A stretch of DNA of 41,246 nucleotides from Alphaproteobacteria bacterium (GTDB lineage Bacteria > Pseudomonadota > Alphaproteobacteria > RF32 > CAG-239), in NCBI GenBank assembly GCA_900769705.1, contig CAAGHP010000005.1, forward strand, positions 1-41,246, in the 5' to 3' direction. This document shows, one piece after another, positions 31,288 through 39,851 of this stretch. The notes beneath the pieces are model-generated. The model saw only the letters and a list, made by a program, of their open reading frames with translations. It searched no databases and was not told the origin of the DNA. Position 1 is the stretch's first letter; each line of letters opens with the position of its first letter. The position numbers and the translations under genes are program-made.

Positions 31288-32945
31288 TGAATATAAAAAT
31301 ATTAAATTTATTGAATAATAATATATTTACGCTGAGCTTATGTTTGATAATAGGTTTTATTCTGGGGTTTGTATATCGTTTTGAAACATTTTGGGATTTA
31401 CTGAATTACCATTATTATAACGCTTTTGCATTTTTGCATAATCGGCTTAATTATGATATTGTTTTGGGTGGGGAAAATTCTTTTTTTAATCCGCTGCCGG
31501 ATTTGCCTTTATATTGGATGATTCAGCATCTTAATGATTACCCTGGGATAATTTATGGGGTTCAGGGCTTGTATTATGGTGTTTGTCTGTTTTTCTTTAT
31601 CAAAATTTGCGGTTTGTTTTGGGATAATTATACTTGGAGCGGAATTATAACTACCGTTATAGCGACGGCTGTGGCAGCAACTGGGCAGGCAATTTGGATG
31701 CAAATGGGAACGGCTACAAATGAAATACAGGTGACAACGTTTATTTTAGCCGGCTTATATTTACTATTTAAAATTACTTTCCGTCCAGACTTACAGAAAG
31801 GGTATAAATTTTTAATTGTCGGCTTGTTGATGGGATTTGCTTTAGGACTGAAGCCAACTGTTGTCAGCTATTGTTTAGGAGCAGGTTTAACTTCTGTTAT
31901 ATTTTATAAAAAGCTCAATAAGCCTTTGCCGTATATTTTATTATTTGCAGTTGGCGGGTTATTAGGGTATCTGCTTTCTAACGGTTGGTTTATGTGGCAC
32001 TATTGGGAATGGTACCAAAATCCGTTTTTCCCGTTTGCTAATTCTATATTTAAGTCAGAATACTATGATAATGCAAATTTTAGGGATACCAAATTTTTAC
32101 CATCTTTGAAATTATTTTTTGTATATCCGTATATTTGGAATTTATTTAAGTTTAAAATAGTTGAATGCAGTTTTTATGATATCAGATTAACTGTTTATTA
32201 TACTATATTTCTTTTAACAATATTTAGTTTTCTGTTTTCTAAAAAAGCCAGATTATTTTTCAAAACTAATTATAAATGGAGTGTTTATTTTACATTTTTG
32301 ATTGTTACATTTTTTATTTGGATGGCTATATTTTCTATATTGCGATATATAATAGTTGTTGAAATGCTAGGGTGTATGGTTATTTGTCGGCTGGTTGTTA
32401 AATGGTGCTTTGAATGGTTTAATGACTGTACGGGAAAACATAAAATTTTTAAAATTGCAGGGTGCGTAATAGGTATATTCTTGATAACGATATTTGTTTC
32501 ATTGCCAGCCAACAAACTTGATGATGAAATAAATTCATCAGAGAAATTTTTAGAAATTGAAAATTTTAATTTCCCTGATAATAGTGTTATTAAAGTTTAT
32601 AATGCACCAACCTCTTTATATATTGCAGAATGGGCAAAAGGTAACAATATAAGAGCATTAGGCTATGTTATGTCTTTTGGTAAAGATTTTCTTCATAATA
32701 ATAAGTTTAAACAAATTAAAGATGATGTTCTAAAAAATTATAATGGACCGGATATTTTAGTTTTCAAAGAATTTGGGAATCATCCTAATCATCCAAATCC
32801 TCTTAGATATGGAATAACACAACTAGCAAAAAAAGAAATAGAAGAAAAAAATTTGTATTGTCGGGAAATTAAAAGTAATTTAGAGCCAAAAGCAAAAATC
32901 TGTGTGCCGCAGGAACTGAAAAAACAAATTTTGGGAGATGACTAA
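31287..32945 (+). CDS. Polytopic membrane protein, probable GT-C type glycosyltransferase
   Basis: The 552-aa protein has about ten hydrophobic segments (for example FTLSLCLIIGFILGFVY, YKFLIVGLLMGFALGL, LPYILLFAVGGLLGYLL, IAGCVIGIFLITIFVS) and a C-terminal soluble part. The first periplasmic loop, after FETFWDLLNYHYYNAFAF, has the aspartate-containing character of GT-C enzymes that use polyprenyl-phosphate sugars. No finer family assignment is safe. It sits between a methyltransferase and a GT2 with one-base overlaps on both sides, so the three act together, probably in building a surface glycan or glycolipid. It is very AT-rich. Confidence 0.7.
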   Translation: MNIKILNLLNNNIFTLSLCLIIGFILGFVYRFETFWDLLNYHYYNAFAFLHNRLNYDIVLGGENSFFNPLPDLPLYWMIQHLNDYPGIIYGVQGLYYGVCLFFFIKICGLFWDNYTWSGIITTVIATAVAATGQAIWMQMGTATNEIQVTTFILAGLYLLFKITFRPDLQKGYKFLIVGLLMGFALGLKPTVVSYCLGAGLTSVIFYKKLNKPLPYILLFAVGGLLGYLLSNGWFMWHYWEWYQNPFFPFANSIFKSEYYDNANFRDTKFLPSLKLFFVYPYIWNLFKFKIVECSFYDIRLTVYYTIFLLTIFSFLFSKKARLFFKTNYKWSVYFTFLIVTFFIWMAIFSILRYIIVVEMLGCMVICRLVVKWCFEWFNDCTGKHKIFKIAGCVIGIFLITIFVSLPANKLDDEINSSEKFLEIENFNFPDNSVIKVYNAPTSLYIAEWAKGNNIRALGYVMSFGKDFLHNNKFKQIKDDVLKNYNGPDILVFKEFGNHPNHPNPLRYGITQLAKKEIEEKNLYCREIKSNLEPKAKICVPQELKKQILGDD

Positions 32946-33871
32946 TGACTAAAATTGCCGTGCTGATTCCTTGTTATAATGAAGAAAAAGCAATTGCTAA
33001 GGTAATAGCAGATGTCAAAAAATATCTGCCGTCTGCCAAGGTTTATGTTTATGATAATAATTCCACTGATAAAACAGCTGAAATCGCTAAAAAATCAGGT
33101 GCTGTTGTAAGGTTTGAAAATCGTCAGGGCAAAGGCAATGTAGTTCGCCGTATGTTTGCCGATATTGATGCCGATGTATATGTGATGACAGACGGTGATG
33201 AAACATACGATTTAAGTCGCTGTCAGGATTTAATAAATTATCTTCAGGATAATAATTTGGATATGGTTGTCGGTGCACGCAAAGAAGTGGAAAACGATGC
33301 TTATCGCATAGGGCATCGCAGCGGTAATTTTATTTTGACAAAGTTGGTGCAAATCTTTTTTAATCAAAAACTTAAAGATATGCTTTCGGGGTTTAGAGTT
33401 TTTTCTCGCGAATATGTAAAAACTTTTTCGGCACAATCAACAGGTTTTGAAATAGAAACAGAACTTACGGTTTATGCGTTGTCTTCCCGTTTGCCGATGG
33501 CGGAAATAGAAACCGATTATTTTTCGCGTCCGACCGGTTCTTATTCCAAACTCTCTACTTATAAAGACGGGCTGAAAATCTTAAAAACAATTTTCACATT
33601 GATAAAAGAAGAACGTCCGTTGCTGTTTTTCAGTTTAATTTCTTTGTTTACTTTTATTTTTGCCACGGCATTTTTTATTCCGATAGTATTTGAATATTAT
33701 CAAAGCCGGCAAGTTCCGCATTTCCCGACATTGATTGTGATTATCGGAATTTATATTGGAAGCTTTATCAGCTTTTTAATCGGAATTGTACTTGACAGCA
33801 TCGCTAATGCTAAGCGCGAAAATCGCCGTCAGCATTATTTGCTGATAAAATCATTGCACAAAAAAGAGTAG
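32945..33871 (+). CDS. Family 2 glycosyltransferase with C-terminal membrane anchor (polyprenyl-phosphate sugar transferase type)
   Basis: The GT-A domain begins IAVLIPCYNEEKAIAKVI, has the nucleotide-binding DNNSTDKT and the metal motif TDGDETYD, then GARKEVENDAYRIGHRSGN and the SGFRVFSREYVKTF segment. Two or three hydrophobic segments are at about 225-285. The layout matches DPM1/Ppm1-like enzymes that make polyprenyl-phosphate-sugar, the donor used by GT-C enzymes, which fits the preceding gene. Composition is less AT-rich than the two upstream genes. It meets the convergent unknown gene with no gap. Confidence 0.85.
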   Translation: MTKIAVLIPCYNEEKAIAKVIADVKKYLPSAKVYVYDNNSTDKTAEIAKKSGAVVRFENRQGKGNVVRRMFADIDADVYVMTDGDETYDLSRCQDLINYLQDNNLDMVVGARKEVENDAYRIGHRSGNFILTKLVQIFFNQKLKDMLSGFRVFSREYVKTFSAQSTGFEIETELTVYALSSRLPMAEIETDYFSRPTGSYSKLSTYKDGLKILKTIFTLIKEERPLLFFSLISLFTFIFATAFFIPIVFEYYQSRQVPHFPTLIVIIGIYIGSFISFLIGIVLDSIANAKRENRRQHYLLIKSLHKKE

Positions 33872-34297
33872 TTATTTTTCAAACTGCTGGGCGAAGGTGT
33901 GCTTGTCAATTCCGTTGATGAGCTGAATTTTGTCGTTTTGCAAAATATGCGGCAGCTCGATTGAAACAAAAGTGCTGCGCGGGTCGGCATTTTTCACAAA
34001 AGCCGCCACATTGCCTGACGCCGCGGCAATAAAGCGAGCCGAAGCCAGCGCCCAAACTTTCAAAATTTCCGTATCCGGACAGCCGCTGCCGGTTTCCAGC
34101 CCCAAGGCTATCAGCTCTTTGCCGCAAGGCGTGTCGTCCAGCGTACGGCATTCCGCGTGTTTTTGCAGATAGGCCATTGCTTCATCTTTGTTTTGGCGTG
34201 TCGGCAAATAGCTGATGCTATACAGCACCACGCTGTTTTTGGGTGTGGAAACATCGGCTTTTTGCGCAATGCTGTAGGCTTGGGTAAGTTTATCCAT
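33872..34297 (-). CDS. Conserved-looking protein of unknown function
   Basis: I do not recognise this 141-aa protein. It has a mixed soluble composition, with YSISYLPTRQNKDEAMAYL and a cysteine-containing stretch (CRTLDDTPCGKEL, SGCPDTE). There is no signal peptide or membrane segment. Its start overlaps the end of the DUF4167 gene by 8 nt, so it belongs to the rpoH-prmC-DUF4167 operon and is likely translated from the same mRNA. Confidence 0.65.
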   Translation of the reverse strand: MDKLTQAYSIAQKADVSTPKNSVVLYSISYLPTRQNKDEAMAYLQKHAECRTLDDTPCGKELIALGLETGSGCPDTEILKVWALASARFIAAASGNVAAFVKNADPRSTFVSIELPHILQNDKIQLINGIDKHTFAQQFEK

Positions 34298-34910
34298 TTT
34301 GTTCGGCTTCCGTATTTTCTGCTGTTGGCTTAATGGTGCGGCGGCGGGTTAAAACACGGCGGCGCGGCTTTTCGGCCTGTTCGGCCTCTGTTGTCTCTTC
34401 TGATGCAGGTTCTACCGATTGTTCTGTCACTGTTTCGGCATTTTCTGCATTGTTTTCTTTAGCTGCAACGTCAATCACGGTAAAACTGCGGCGTCTTTTA
34501 GGCTTTTCAACCGGTTTTGCTTCCGCTTCAGCCTCAGGAGCAGCTTGAGCGCTTGGTGCTGCGGCTTCGGTTTCGACCAGATTTGTATTTTCTTCCTGTT
34601 TATTTTCGGCATTTTCGCCATTATCGGCAGTCTGCTGAGCCGATTGATTGTCGCGGTTTTGATTTTTGCGTTCGTTGATTTCCGTCACAATCTTGCGGTA
34701 ATGTTCGGCATATTGGCGGAAAACTTCCATTTGCACGTAGTCGCCGTTATTGTGCGCTTCTTTAGCCAACTCATTATATTTTTTTATCAAATCCAGCGCT
34801 GTGCCGCTCAATTTCCCGGCTGAACTGACGCTGTCAAACTTATAATTAAGAGAATAAATAGTATTCCCGTTGTTACCTCTAAACTTGTTATTATTGTTTA
34901 ATTTTTTCAT
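34290..34910 (-). CDS. DUF4167 domain protein
   Basis: The N-terminal ~85 residues match DUF4167: an Asn/Arg-rich start (KLNNNNKFRGNNGN), then LNYKFDSVSSAGKLSGTALDLIKKYNELAKEAHNNGDYVQMEVFRQYAEHYRKI in the same order as in other alphaproteobacteria. The remaining ~120 residues are low-complexity Glu/Ala/Asn with basic clusters (PKRRRSF, RRRVLTRRR), suggesting RNA or ribosome contact. Function is unknown. It lies downstream of prmC, as is usual in the class. Confidence 0.85.
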   Translation of the reverse strand: MKKLNNNNKFRGNNGNTIYSLNYKFDSVSSAGKLSGTALDLIKKYNELAKEAHNNGDYVQMEVFRQYAEHYRKIVTEINERKNQNRDNQSAQQTADNGENAENKQEENTNLVETEAAAPSAQAAPEAEAEAKPVEKPKRRRSFTVIDVAAKENNAENAETVTEQSVEPASEETTEAEQAEKPRRRVLTRRRTIKPTAENTEAEQNG

Positions 34911-35004
34911 CTAAAAACCATTCAAAAATGCCATAAAAGCAATATTATTAAAACATTTAAGAGCGAACAGAAAATGCTCTTTAATTTTCCATATAACGAT
35001 TTTT

Positions 35005-35862
35005 TTATAATTGTGCAACTTTTTTTTGCAAAATTACACAGCGTTCTATGCCGGCTAAATCTGTAACAATTTTGTGTAGTAACAGACCGTGTCCGGCAAA
35101 GATATCGGCAATTTTTTGCGCTTGCCCGATGCCGGCCTCAATCAAAATCCGGCCGTTGTTATGTAAAAGCGTCGGAGCCAACTCGGCAATTCGTTTGTAG
35201 CTGTCAAATCCGCTTTCGCCGCCGCTCAAAGCCAGCATCGGGTCATGCTCTTTTACTTCCGGTTCCAGCTGTTCTATATCCGCCAGCGGAATATACGGCG
35301 GATTCGTGACGATAATTTCAAATTTCTTTGGAAAATGCGTTAAAAAGTCTGTGTCAAACCAACTTGCCTTTATAAATTGCAGGCGGTTTTCCAGCTGCAG
35401 TCTTGCTGCATTTTGGCGGGCGGTTTGCAGCGCTTTTTCCGAGGCGTCTACCGCGGTGCCGCTCCATTGCGGGTTTTCGGCTAAAATTGATTCGATAATA
35501 CAGCCGCTGCCGGTTCCCAAGTCTAAGATATTTGCCGAGGCTTGCGGCGGCAGCAAACTCAGCGCCTGCTCAACAATGATTTCGGTTTCGGGGCGCGGCG
35601 ATAAAACATCTTCGTTGCAAATAAATTCATTTTTGTAAAAGCCTTTTCTGCCAATGATTTTATCCAGCGGAAAATGAACCAATCTTTTTTGGACTAAGGC
35701 TGAAATTTGCTCTTTTTCAGCCGAAGATACCGGACATCCGGCATAAATTTCCGAGGTGTTTTTATGCTGCACAAAGGCAAACAGCTCGCGGGCTTCCAAC
35801 CGCGGGCAGGGTATTTGAGCCTGCGCCAGCTCTGCCACAATTTCACTGAAAAAATCCGTCAT
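35005..35862 (-). CDS. prmC: Release factor glutamine methyltransferase PrmC
   Basis: It N5-methylates the Gln of the GGQ motif in RF1 and RF2. The SAM motif is ILDLGTGSGCI, and the catalytic NPPY is in IIVTNPPYIPLADIEQLEPEV. The N-terminal helical domain that recognises release factors is present (PCPRLEARELFAFV). At 285 aa it is normal. It starts one base after the rpoH stop. Its substrate RF1 is encoded 5 kb away. Confidence 0.95.
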   Translation of the reverse strand: MTDFFSEIVAELAQAQIPCPRLEARELFAFVQHKNTSEIYAGCPVSSAEKEQISALVQKRLVHFPLDKIIGRKGFYKNEFICNEDVLSPRPETEIIVEQALSLLPPQASANILDLGTGSGCIIESILAENPQWSGTAVDASEKALQTARQNAARLQLENRLQFIKASWFDTDFLTHFPKKFEIIVTNPPYIPLADIEQLEPEVKEHDPMLALSGGESGFDSYKRIAELAPTLLHNNGRILIEAGIGQAQKIADIFAGHGLLLHKIVTDLAGIERCVILQKKVAQL

Positions 35863-35863
35863 T

Positions 35864-36784
35864 TTAAGCAGCCTTGGACATTGCCGCCTTTACTTCTTCC
35901 GAAAGTTTTTCAAAGGCTTTTTTCTCTATTTGCCGTACCCGTTCGCGGCTGATATTAAACTTTTCGCCGATATCTTCCAGCGTTTGCGGAGTATCCGTCA
36001 GCATTCGGTTTTTTACAATATATCGCTCGCGCTCATTCAATTTAGCCAGGCATGACTGTAAAATTTTACGACGGACTTCAGCTTCTTGCTTTTGCTCCAG
36101 ACGGCCTTCAATATTTTGCGTCTTATCCGTCAGCAAGTCGATTTTTTCAACCGTTTCATCATCATTATTGTGTGCTGCAGTGTTTAATGAAGTATCGCCG
36201 ACGATGCGTTGATTCATCTCAATAACATCTTTTTCATCAACAACCAGTTCTTGCGCGATTTGCTTTACTACCGACGGCTCCAGCTCTTTATTTTCATAAA
36301 TACCCAAGCGAGCCTTAATTCGCCCCAAGTTATAAAATAGCTTTTTCTGCGCTGCCACTGTGCCGATTTTTACTAATGACCAAGAACGTAAAACAAAATC
36401 ATTCAGTGCCGCTTTTATCCATAAAATAGCGTATGTCGAGAGCCGTACGTTTTTGTTTATATCAAATTTTTTGACTGCCTGCATAAGTCCGATGTTGGCT
36501 TCGGAAATTAAATCAGATGTTGGCAAACCATAGCGGCGGTAGGTCAGGGCAATTTTCACGGCTAAGCGCAGGTGTGATGTTATCAGTTTTTGCGCGGCAG
36601 CCAAATCGCCGTTTTCTTTAAATTCCCGCAGCAGCCGGTTTTCTTCTTCTTCACTCAATACCGGAAATTTTCGGATTGCTTCCAAGTATGCATGCAGTCC
36701 GTTTTCTTCAGAAAGAACAGGAAGATTGCTTTTAGGTTCGTAAACAACTAAATCTTTATGCTCTGCAGTACTCAATTCTATCAC
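35864..36784 (-). CDS. rpoH: Heat-shock sigma factor RpoH (sigma32)
   Basis: The 306-aa sigma70-family protein has region 1.2 (LHAYLEAIRKFPVLSEEEENRLL), region 2 (HLRLAVKIALTYRRYGLPTSDLISEANIGLMQAVKKFD), the RpoH box around QKKLFYNLGR (about 146-155), and region 4 (TLEDIGEKFNISRERVRQIEKKAFEKL). The RpoH box marks it as sigma32 rather than a housekeeping sigma. Its start overlaps the upstream gene by 4 nt (ATGA) and it is followed at once by prmC. Confidence 0.94.
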   Translation of the reverse strand: MIELSTAEHKDLVVYEPKSNLPVLSEENGLHAYLEAIRKFPVLSEEEENRLLREFKENGDLAAAQKLITSHLRLAVKIALTYRRYGLPTSDLISEANIGLMQAVKKFDINKNVRLSTYAILWIKAALNDFVLRSWSLVKIGTVAAQKKLFYNLGRIKARLGIYENKELEPSVVKQIAQELVVDEKDVIEMNQRIVGDTSLNTAAHNNDDETVEKIDLLTDKTQNIEGRLEQKQEAEVRRKILQSCLAKLNERERYIVKNRMLTDTPQTLEDIGEKFNISRERVRQIEKKAFEKLSEEVKAAMSKAA

Positions 36785-37422
36785 CAGTTATAAATAAATG
36801 TAGCTTTATCAATTTCCTTGGCCGAAGGAACCAAATTTGTTACCACGACCTTATAGTAGTTCAAATACGGATAAATTACAATGTATAAAGATTTCAGGCG
36901 CTTGTCGCTGTCATCGTTTTGGCTTTTGCATATATGTTTGATAGTGCGTTTTTGGTTTATACGCAGATAAGCACTGACCGAGGCTGCATCAAAAGAGCTT
37001 CTGCCTTCCAGCTTTTTATCTGTCACGTCCACAAAATCTGACAGATTCTTCACCAGCAAAATCCGGCGTCTTTTTTCGCGGACGGAGTGAGTGCTCAGCT
37101 GATTTAAATTGTTCAAAACAAAAGCTTTTACTTGCTTTTTCAGATTTTCAGAATCACAGGAAACATCAGGAAGCTCTTGCTCTTCATCAATATAATCAAA
37201 ATCCGAGCTGTCTTCCTGCAGCTGTTCGCTTTCTGACATTTGCTTTTCCAGCGGTTTTATATCGGAGCCGGCATCTAAAACATCATCTTCTGGATTTATA
37301 GAACCTTGCGGTAACAGCAAACCATTTTTTTCTACAAAATGCAAATTTCCGCTTTGGGCAAAAACCGGAATAGCCGCCAAAGACAAAACAAATGTCAGAA
37401 AAATGAACAGACTTTTTTTCAT
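36781..37422 (-). CDS. Secreted or periplasmic protein of unknown function
   Basis: The 213-aa protein has a clear signal peptide (MKKSLFIFLTFVLSLAAIPVFAQ), then an acidic linker (SEQLQEDSSDFDYIDEEQEL) and a basic C-terminal half (HSVREKRRRILLVKNL) ending YPYLNYYKVVVTNLVPSAKE. I do not recognise a family. It is between asnS (9 nt) and rpoH (4-nt overlap), so it is probably expressed with both. A link to envelope stress through rpoH is only a guess from position. Confidence 0.7.
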   Translation of the reverse strand: MKKSLFIFLTFVLSLAAIPVFAQSGNLHFVEKNGLLLPQGSINPEDDVLDAGSDIKPLEKQMSESEQLQEDSSDFDYIDEEQELPDVSCDSENLKKQVKAFVLNNLNQLSTHSVREKRRRILLVKNLSDFVDVTDKKLEGRSSFDAASVSAYLRINQKRTIKHICKSQNDDSDKRLKSLYIVIYPYLNYYKVVVTNLVPSAKEIDKATFIYNW

Positions 37423-37431
37423 ATCCGCTCC

Positions 37432-38820
37432 TTAGAAACTAATTGATTTAGGAGTGCGCGGAAACGGAATTGTGTCGCGGATGTTTGCTATACCGGTTAC
37501 CAGCATCATCATACGCTCAAAGCCCAAGCCGAAGCCGGCATGCGGTACACTGCCGTATTTGCGGGAATCCAAGTACCAAGAATAATTTTCAATATCCATG
37601 CCGAGCTCTTTTATGCGTGAAACCAAAATATCATATCGGTCTTCACGCTGAGAGCCGCCGATAAGTTCACCGATTCTCGGAACCAAAACATCCATAGCGG
37701 CCACGGTTTTACCATCATCATTTAAGCGCATATAAAATGCTTTGATTTCTTTTGGATAATCGCGAACAATAACAGGACGTTTGAAGTGTTCTTCGGCCAA
37801 AAACCTCTCATGTTCGGTTTGCAAATCAATGCCATATTCAGGTTCGTATTCAAATTTGTGACCGGATTTTTTCATAATTTCAATAGCCTCGGTATATGTA
37901 ATACGAGCAAAACCGTTTTCAACAATGTTTGAAAGTGTAGATTTCAAAGTCGGATCAACAAATTTTTCAAACAAATCCAAGTCATCTGCGCAGTTTTCCA
38001 TAATATCTTTAACGCAATAGCGTACCATATCTTCGGCCAAATCCATGTCATCGGCCAAATCGGCAAAAGCCATTTCCGGCTCAATCATCCAAAATTCGGC
38101 GGCGTGACGCTGTGTGTTGGAATTTTCAGCACGGAAAGTCGGACCAAACGTATAAATATCACCCAAAGCGCAAGCAAACATTTCGCCGTTTAATTGACCG
38201 GAAACCGTTAAACGAGCTTCTTTGCCAAAAAAGTCTTTGCTATAGTCAATTTCTCCGTTCGGCAATTTTGGCGGATTTTTCAAGTCTAACGTTGTTACTT
38301 GGAACATTTCGCCGGCGCCTTCGCAGTCGGAAGCTGTAATCAGCGGAGTATGCACATAATCAAAACCGCGGCTCTGGAAAAAATTGTGAATAGCATACGA
38401 CAAGCGCGAACGTACTCGGAAAGCGGCGCCGTATTTGTTTGTACGCGGGCGCAAGTGGGCAACCGAGCGTAAAAATTCATCGGTCATACCTTTCTTTTGC
38501 AAAGGATAATCATCGGGAGCAACGCTATAAATTGTCACTTCTTTTGCCACAACTTCATATTTTTGCTTGCCGCCGGCAGATTCTATCAAGGCGCCTTTAA
38601 TAGCTACCGATGAGCCGGTGGTCAGTTTTTTAATGTCATTATAATTAGAAAGGGTATTATTGGCAATAATTTGGATATTTTTTAGGCAAGAGCCGTCATT
38701 AACTTCTATAAAAGAAAAATCTTTAGAATCACGTTTTGTTTTAACCCAGCCTTTGAGCAGAACTTCATCCAGAGTTGTCTCAGAGGCGAGCAGTTGTTTG
38801 ATTTTAGTTCTTTTTAACAT
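37432..38820 (-). CDS. asnS: Asparaginyl-tRNA synthetase
   Basis: A class IIb synthetase. The N-terminal OB fold (VLLKGWVKTKRDSKDFSFIEVNDGS) binds the anticodon. The catalytic domain has motif 2 around FGPTFRAENSNTQRHAAEFWMIEPE and motif 3 GFGLGFERMMML, and the C-terminus is IPFPRTPKSISF, typical of AsnRS rather than AspRS. At 462 aa it has normal length. It heads the minus-strand run through rpoH and prmC. Confidence 0.95.
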   Translation of the reverse strand: MLKRTKIKQLLASETTLDEVLLKGWVKTKRDSKDFSFIEVNDGSCLKNIQIIANNTLSNYNDIKKLTTGSSVAIKGALIESAGGKQKYEVVAKEVTIYSVAPDDYPLQKKGMTDEFLRSVAHLRPRTNKYGAAFRVRSRLSYAIHNFFQSRGFDYVHTPLITASDCEGAGEMFQVTTLDLKNPPKLPNGEIDYSKDFFGKEARLTVSGQLNGEMFACALGDIYTFGPTFRAENSNTQRHAAEFWMIEPEMAFADLADDMDLAEDMVRYCVKDIMENCADDLDLFEKFVDPTLKSTLSNIVENGFARITYTEAIEIMKKSGHKFEYEPEYGIDLQTEHERFLAEEHFKRPVIVRDYPKEIKAFYMRLNDDGKTVAAMDVLVPRIGELIGGSQREDRYDILVSRIKELGMDIENYSWYLDSRKYGSVPHAGFGLGFERMMMLVTGIANIRDTIPFPRTPKSISF

Positions 38821-38890
38821 TTTACCCTCTAATTAAATAAATTTACAAAATCTTTTGCACTATATAACATTCATCTTTAATTGTCCAGTC

Positions 38891-38919
38891 TTGACAAATG
38901 TTTTCTTATATATAATTAT
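38891..38919 (+). promoter_or_regulatory. Candidate promoter of the glycine-zipper lipoprotein
   Basis: Perfect TTGACA (38891-38896). The -10 is either TATAAT (38911-38916, short 14-nt spacer) or the overlapping AATTAT (38914-38919, 17-nt spacer). The gene starts about 30 nt later. Confidence 0.55.
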
Positions 38920-38947
38920 GTAAACAGTTTAATTTAGGAGAAACAAT

Positions 38948-39400
38948 ATGACAAATAAATTATCAATTTTATTGCCAGCTTTATTAGTCATTGCTGCTTG
39001 TGCCCCAAGCATTGGAAGCAACGATTATGGCTATTCGTCAGTCGGACAAGCCAGCAGCGCTTTTCCTTGCACAGTTTTATCCGTTCGCTCGGTTAATGTA
39101 AACAGCAGCGGCGGTACCGGAACTGTTTTAGGCGGCGTGGCCGGCGGTGTGGCCGGTTCAACCATTGGTCACGGCAGCAGTGCATCTATTTTGGGTGCTA
39201 TCGGCGGTGCGGCAGCAGGTGCATTGGTCGGCAATGTGGCTGAAAAAGGTATTATGTCGCAAGGTGGCTATGAATATGTGGTTAGAACCGACAGCGGCCA
39301 AACTTATAGCGTTACACAAGGCACGGATAATCTGATTGCCGCCGGTCAAAGATGTATGCTGATTAACGGCAACCCGTCAAGAATTATCCCATATTATTGA
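38948..39400 (+). CDS. Glycine-zipper outer-membrane lipoprotein (SlyB/Pcp-like)
   Basis: The signal ends in a lipobox (LLVIAACAPS, Cys18). The middle has a glycine-zipper helix pair (GTVLGGVAGGVAGSTIGH and ILGAIGGAAAGALVGN), then a small beta domain (YEYVVRTDSGQTYSVTQG). This is the layout of the 17-kDa surface antigen/SlyB group of envelope lipoproteins. 150 aa. TAGGAG lies upstream of ATG 38948. Confidence 0.88.
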   Translation: MTNKLSILLPALLVIAACAPSIGSNDYGYSSVGQASSAFPCTVLSVRSVNVNSSGGTGTVLGGVAGGVAGSTIGHGSSASILGAIGGAAAGALVGNVAEKGIMSQGGYEYVVRTDSGQTYSVTQGTDNLIAAGQRCMLINGNPSRIIPYY

Positions 39401-39419
39401 TAATTTTTGCAAAAAAGTG

Positions 39420-39447
39420 TTGCGAAACAAAAATAATCGGTTAATAT
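39420..39447 (+). promoter_or_regulatory. Candidate promoter of tRNA-Ser
   Basis: TTGCGA (39420-39425), 16 nt, TAATAT (39442-39447), ending 12 nt before the tRNA. Confidence 0.5.
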
Positions 39448-39459
39448 ACCGATTGTTTT

Positions 39460-39550
39460 GGATAGATGGCCGAGTGGCCTAAGGCGCACGATTGGAAATC
39501 GTGTATACCTCTAAAGGGTATCGAGGGTTCGAATCCCTCTCTATCCGCCA
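39460..39550 (+). tRNA. tRNA-Ser (anticodon GGA)
   Basis: Acceptor GGATAGA pairs with TCTATCC, then discriminator G and encoded CCA. The anticodon stem CACGA/TCGTG has loop TTGGAAA, giving GGA. The long variable arm (TATACCTCTAAAGGGTA) fits tRNA-Ser. It is 91 nt including CCA. Copies of its 3' end lie just downstream. Confidence 0.96.
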
Positions 39551-39614
39551 ATAGCAAAAAAGCTCGTCTTTAGACGGGCTTTTTTGCTATTCCGGCGGGT
39601 CAGGGATTTGAACC
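39526..39614. repeat. Inverted repeat: tRNA-Ser 3' end plus terminator and a degenerate mirror copy
   Basis: The left arm (39526-39568) is the T arm, acceptor 3' strand and terminator arm of tRNA-Ser. The right arm (39573-39614), read on the minus strand, gives GGTTCAAATCCCT, CCGCC, GGAATAGCAAAAAAGC and CCGTC, the same order with small indels. The palindrome therefore extends well beyond the terminator into tRNA-like sequence. Confidence 0.75.
39551..39590 (+). terminator. 18-bp terminator hairpin after tRNA-Ser
   Basis: ATAGCAAAAAAGCTCGTC (39551-39568) pairs with GACGGGCTTTTTTGCTAT (39573-39590) with one G-T pair and loop TTTA. The A- and T-rich arms make it able to act in both directions. 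Confidence 0.85.
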
Positions 39615-39673
39615 CGAAAAAGAGGGTTCGACCAGGACGAGAGGCGGACTTTAGGACGCCGGTGAGGCAAAGC
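39562..39673. repeat. Direct repeat unit, copy 1 (terminator loop plus GC-rich segment)
   Basis: This ~112-bp unit reappears 161 bp downstream, nearly identical (it differs at the terminator arm and at GGGTCAGG versus GGATAAGG). It contains TATTCCGGCGG, a minus-strand T-arm-like GGGATTTGAACCC, GAGGGTTCGA, and a GC-rich part (GAGGCGGACTTTAGGACGCC). The GC-rich part stands out from its surroundings. Confidence 0.85.
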
Positions 39674-39722
39674 CGAGCGAGGACGCAGCGGCGAAGCGTC
39701 AGCGCAGCCAATCCCTCTCAAA

Positions 39723-39834
39723 GCCCGTCTTTAGACGGGCTTTTTTGCTATTCCGGCGGATAAGGGATTTGAACCCGAAAAAGAGGGTTCGACCAGGACG
39801 AGAGGCGGACTTTAGGACGCCGGTGAGGCAAAGC
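39723..39834. repeat. Direct repeat unit, copy 2
   Basis: Second copy of the unit at 39562-39673, ending where the sequence turns to the unrelated AT-rich flank of the unknown minus-strand gene. Between the copies (39674-39722) is a further GC-rich stretch that ends AATCCCTCTC, like the second half of the tRNA-Ser T arm. Confidence 0.85.
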
Positions 39835-39851
39835 TGAACAGCTGATAGGGG

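Noticed and set aside
34959..34981. AAGAGC/GCTCTT hairpin between prmC and the DUF4167 gene as a terminator
   Set aside because: Six base pairs with an 11-nt loop and no proper T-run on the minus strand; the genes are more likely co-transcribed.
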